Shown here: positions 61,915-64,000 of the stretch, piece after piece
How positions within the stretch are numbered: the first letter of the stretch is position 1
Layout of the letters: the number at the start of each line of letters is the position of its first letter
Source: Paenibacillus_D tarimensis_A
Lineage (GTDB): Bacteria; Bacillota; Bacilli; Paenibacillales; Paenibacillaceae
Reading direction: 5' to 3'
DNA: 64,000 nt
NCBI GenBank assembly: GCA_041281825.1
Contig: CP166298.1
Span: 5,456,001 to 5,520,000 of the forward strand
The notes under the pieces: model-generated
The model's input: only the letters and a program-made list of their open reading frames with translations
What the model was told of the DNA's origin: nothing
Database searches by the model: none
Program-made: the position numbers and the translations under genes

Positions 61915-63744
61915 CTACTCTTCCCTATTAAAGTAAAACGGATTATACCCGGCACCTTTACCGGATGGCATCGCCCCAGGCACGCCGGCCGTTTCCAGCA
62001 GCGGACGAATGATCAGCTTCGCCGGCCATTCTTTCCTTTCGAACAACACTTCGTTCAGCACGTTTCGATCCGTTTCCGGAATATCGATGGCCTGCAGGGC
62101 TTCCCTTAATTTTGTCTCCGTAATCCGCCATAACCGGTCCGCCGGTATACTATAAGCCTCCGACAAGGCTTCCATGATCGAAGCCAGATTCACTTGCGTA
62201 CCGAGCGATTGGATATAGAAAACCAATTTTTCAAGCGTTTCATTGTACAAGCTGTTCGAATAGCCGGGCCTGATATGATAGCCGGGATCCTGGATGTGAT
62301 GGTTATCCAAATACGGCTGGTGCAGGCGAACCGAATCATGATCCCGGAACAGCAATCCGGCGACGCGGTTATCCTTCAGCACAAGACAACAGTTTTGACC
62401 GTGAATTTCCGGTACGATACCGATCTTGAACAATCGCATTGTAATATCATAAAACGCCGCCGCGAGCTCCGTATAAAATCGGACCACATCTTCTTTAGAC
62501 AGACCTCCGCCTAGGATTTCCGTCAGTAAATGCCATTCATCCAGCACAACCCCTAACGAAGACATCGGGATAATTTTATACCCCTCTTTCGTCAGCTCTT
62601 GCGGATAGATACGAAGCTGAGCGGCCAAATGGCGCGGATGATCGTCGAACAGCCCCATCGACCTCGGCATATATCCCCACCAATATTTTTCCTGGCATAG
62701 GAAAACCCGCTCCGCAAGCGTCTCGTCGCAAGCCAATGCCTGGCGGAACATGTTCTCGCCGGCGATCCCGTTTAATAATTTTACAACCGGCAAGTATCTG
62801 GCGGCACCTAACGATGTTACGCTGATCGGCAGCTTTAACATGGTTGTCGACGCATAGGGCAACGTTAATGACCGCACAGAGGAAGTAGCCAGGAAGCCGC
62901 CTGCCTGCGAATCCAGAATGACGATGGTTCGAGCCTCGATTTCCTTTTGGAAATTCGGCATAATGATATTTTTCATCTGCCACGGATGAACAGGAATGAC
63001 GGTGTAGGTTTCTTTCGTTATTCCTCTGGACGCCAATTCCCTCTCAAGGGCCGCCCTTTGCTGTTCGTTCAGCACATCGAGAGGCTCCACCCCCTCTTCC
63101 AGACACCCTTGTATAACCGAATCTTTATGAATCGCCACCCAGTGCATCGTTGCCGTCCGGCCAAATTCGGCCATATATTCCTGATAATCCTGCGGGGTGA
63201 AACCGATTTTCGCTTTGGACATCGGATGAAACGGGCGGTCGCGCAGCGATGCGATCCGCTCCCCTTTCACATACCAGTCGTAAGTAGACTTAGGGGTATC
63301 TTCGATCAGATCCGCCACCCGTTCCAGACTCAGCTCCAATTGCTGAACGGACACTCGCAGCCCATCCAGGAATTCCGCTACTCCCGGTTGCGCATAGGCT
63401 TCATCCGACAATGTGCGACGCAGCACAATTTGTGCGACGTCTACCGGGGAATCGAACTCGACCCAAACCTGGTTTTCTCTATAGTAGATTGGAGAACCGG
63501 ACACCCATTGATAGCCTTGCTTATAGCATTTTTCAAGGAGAAAGCATAATTGCTCACCGACGTAAACCCTGGCTTGTTCATGTTCGGAGTACAGCTTTTG
63601 CACCTCATAGGGTGCTGCGGAAAGCCGTATAACCGCATTTTCATCGATCCGAAAAAATTGCTCTGCAATAAAGGCATCCATTAAGTCTTTCATAATCCGC
63701 TGTTCAGCAGTTCTGATTCGCGAGACAGTAATCGATCTGTTCAT
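61915..63744 (-). CDS. IucA/IucC-family NIS siderophore synthetase
   Basis: 609 residues. Condenses carboxylate substrates with amines or alcohols using ATP. FHPMSKAKIGF (ATP site), VIPVHPWQMKNIIMP, TSSVRSLTLPYASTTMLKLP and the C-terminal EIHGQNCCLVLKDNR, LLFRDHDSVR are canonical. ATG 63744 has GGAAGGG 7 bp upstream; the frame extends to 63888 without an RBS. Overlaps by 41 bp the decarboxylase gene upstream, so one operon for a carboxylate-type siderophore. Confidence 0.93.
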   Translation of the reverse strand: MNRSITVSRIRTAEQRIMKDLMDAFIAEQFFRIDENAVIRLSAAPYEVQKLYSEHEQARVYVGEQLCFLLEKCYKQGYQWVSGSPIYYRENQVWVEFDSPVDVAQIVLRRTLSDEAYAQPGVAEFLDGLRVSVQQLELSLERVADLIEDTPKSTYDWYVKGERIASLRDRPFHPMSKAKIGFTPQDYQEYMAEFGRTATMHWVAIHKDSVIQGCLEEGVEPLDVLNEQQRAALERELASRGITKETYTVIPVHPWQMKNIIMPNFQKEIEARTIVILDSQAGGFLATSSVRSLTLPYASTTMLKLPISVTSLGAARYLPVVKLLNGIAGENMFRQALACDETLAERVFLCQEKYWWGYMPRSMGLFDDHPRHLAAQLRIYPQELTKEGYKIIPMSSLGVVLDEWHLLTEILGGGLSKEDVVRFYTELAAAFYDITMRLFKIGIVPEIHGQNCCLVLKDNRVAGLLFRDHDSVRLHQPYLDNHHIQDPGYHIRPGYSNSLYNETLEKLVFYIQSLGTQVNLASIMEALSEAYSIPADRLWRITETKLREALQAIDIPETDRNVLNEVLFERKEWPAKLIIRPLLETAGVPGAMPSGKGAGYNPFYFNREE

Positions 63745-64000
63745 CTTGATTCCCTTCCGTGATATAGTAAAATTTCGGATGCGGATGCCCCAAAAAATCA
63801 TGATGGGAAATCGTCCAGCAGTAGGCGCCCGATTTCTCGAATACAAGAATGTCTCCGACACGCAGTCTGTCCACTTCCGCATCCGCATGGAGCCGGTCTT
63901 TGGGCGTGCATAACTCGCCGACGATGGTGATCTTCGCCTTGTTGATCTCCGGCCTTGTAAAAGGATACCGCCAACGTTCGACCGGCACGATTGTAAAAGG
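63704..64000 (-). CDS. Type III PLP-dependent decarboxylase, C-terminal part (window edge)
   Basis: About 95 codons inside the window; the start lies beyond 64000. ITIVGELCTPKDRLHADAEV, LRVGDILVFEKSGAYCWTIS and HHDFLGHPHPKFYYI are the C-terminal barrel of LysA/ornithine decarboxylase-like enzymes; GELCTPKD carries the substrate-proximal Cys. SbnH-like decarboxylases supply a diamine to NIS synthetases, which matches the overlapping gene downstream. Confidence 0.88.
   Translation of the reverse strand, partial: PFTIVPVERWRYPFTRPEINKAKITIVGELCTPKDRLHADAEVDRLRVGDILVFEKSGAYCWTISHHDFLGHPHPKFYYITEGNQDEQIDYCLANQNC

Overview
The window looks like a Paenibacillus-type (Bacillota) chromosome. Shine-Dalgarno sequences are strong (AGGAGG-like) with frequent TTG and GTG starts. 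The gene repertoire also fits: ECF sigma/DUF4179 anti-sigma pair, ECF42-YciI cluster, PadR-DUF1048-ABC operon, MocR regulator, GH43 arabinanase and a NIS siderophore synthetase. I saw no rRNA, tRNA or CRISPR array. Organism assignment is inference from gene content.

Positions 1 to about 55,300 form an unusual array of short, mostly single-gene units, almost all on the minus strand. They are separated by about 38 copies or remnants of an intergenic repeat. A full unit has a left box (LB, roughly CTGCCCGTTAGCKNAAY), an inverted repeat that can form a hairpin, and a right box (RB, roughly CTCTYGTCTCCGTTAGCKNAAY). The hairpin arms fall into several unrelated sequence classes, while the two GTTAGC boxes are conserved and lie in the SAME orientation. 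In coding direction each gene is followed by an RB, a hairpin, an LB and the next gene; several stop codons lie in or beside the RB. The cargo resembles that of integron cassettes: GNAT acetyltransferases, VOC proteins, APH, CPT and P-loop kinases, Nudix, methyltransferase, SRPBCC, creatininase, lipoproteins, small membrane proteins, and second copies of housekeeping enzymes (two adenylate kinases, MurD, an IMPDH like that of Tritrichomonas, a ThyX remnant, a UDP-sugar pyrophosphorylase remnant). Many units are broken by frameshifts, nonsense codons or internal deletions. No integron integrase is present; the only site-specific recombinase is a tyrosine-recombinase gene missing its middle (7895-8375). 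Larger ordinary blocks sit among the units (10-16 kb: VOC, sigma factor, beta-propeller, ECF operon; 22.7-26.6 kb: IMPDH, ECF42; 47.5-50.1 kb: PadR/ABC operon).

The most striking element is an IS110-family insertion sequence (40164-41745) and a deleted relative (about 9586-10003). Both carry, upstream of the transposase, a predicted bridge-RNA-like transcript with a promoter, an outer stem and two GGGA/TCCC-capped loops. The stem below the first loop covaries between copies. The guide-like sequences flanking that loop match the array boxes: LB in the remnant, an RB variant in the intact copy. The intact IS is itself inserted inside a box (CGTAACCCGT / TAGCGC). This suggests RNA-guided IS elements programmed to target cassette repeats.

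From about 55.3 kb rightward the repeats stop and ordinary chromosome follows: a secreted GH43 arabinanase with cre-like sites, a MocR regulator divergent from a PNPOx-like gene, and a siderophore operon (IucA/IucC synthetase preceded by a PLP decarboxylase cut by the window edge).
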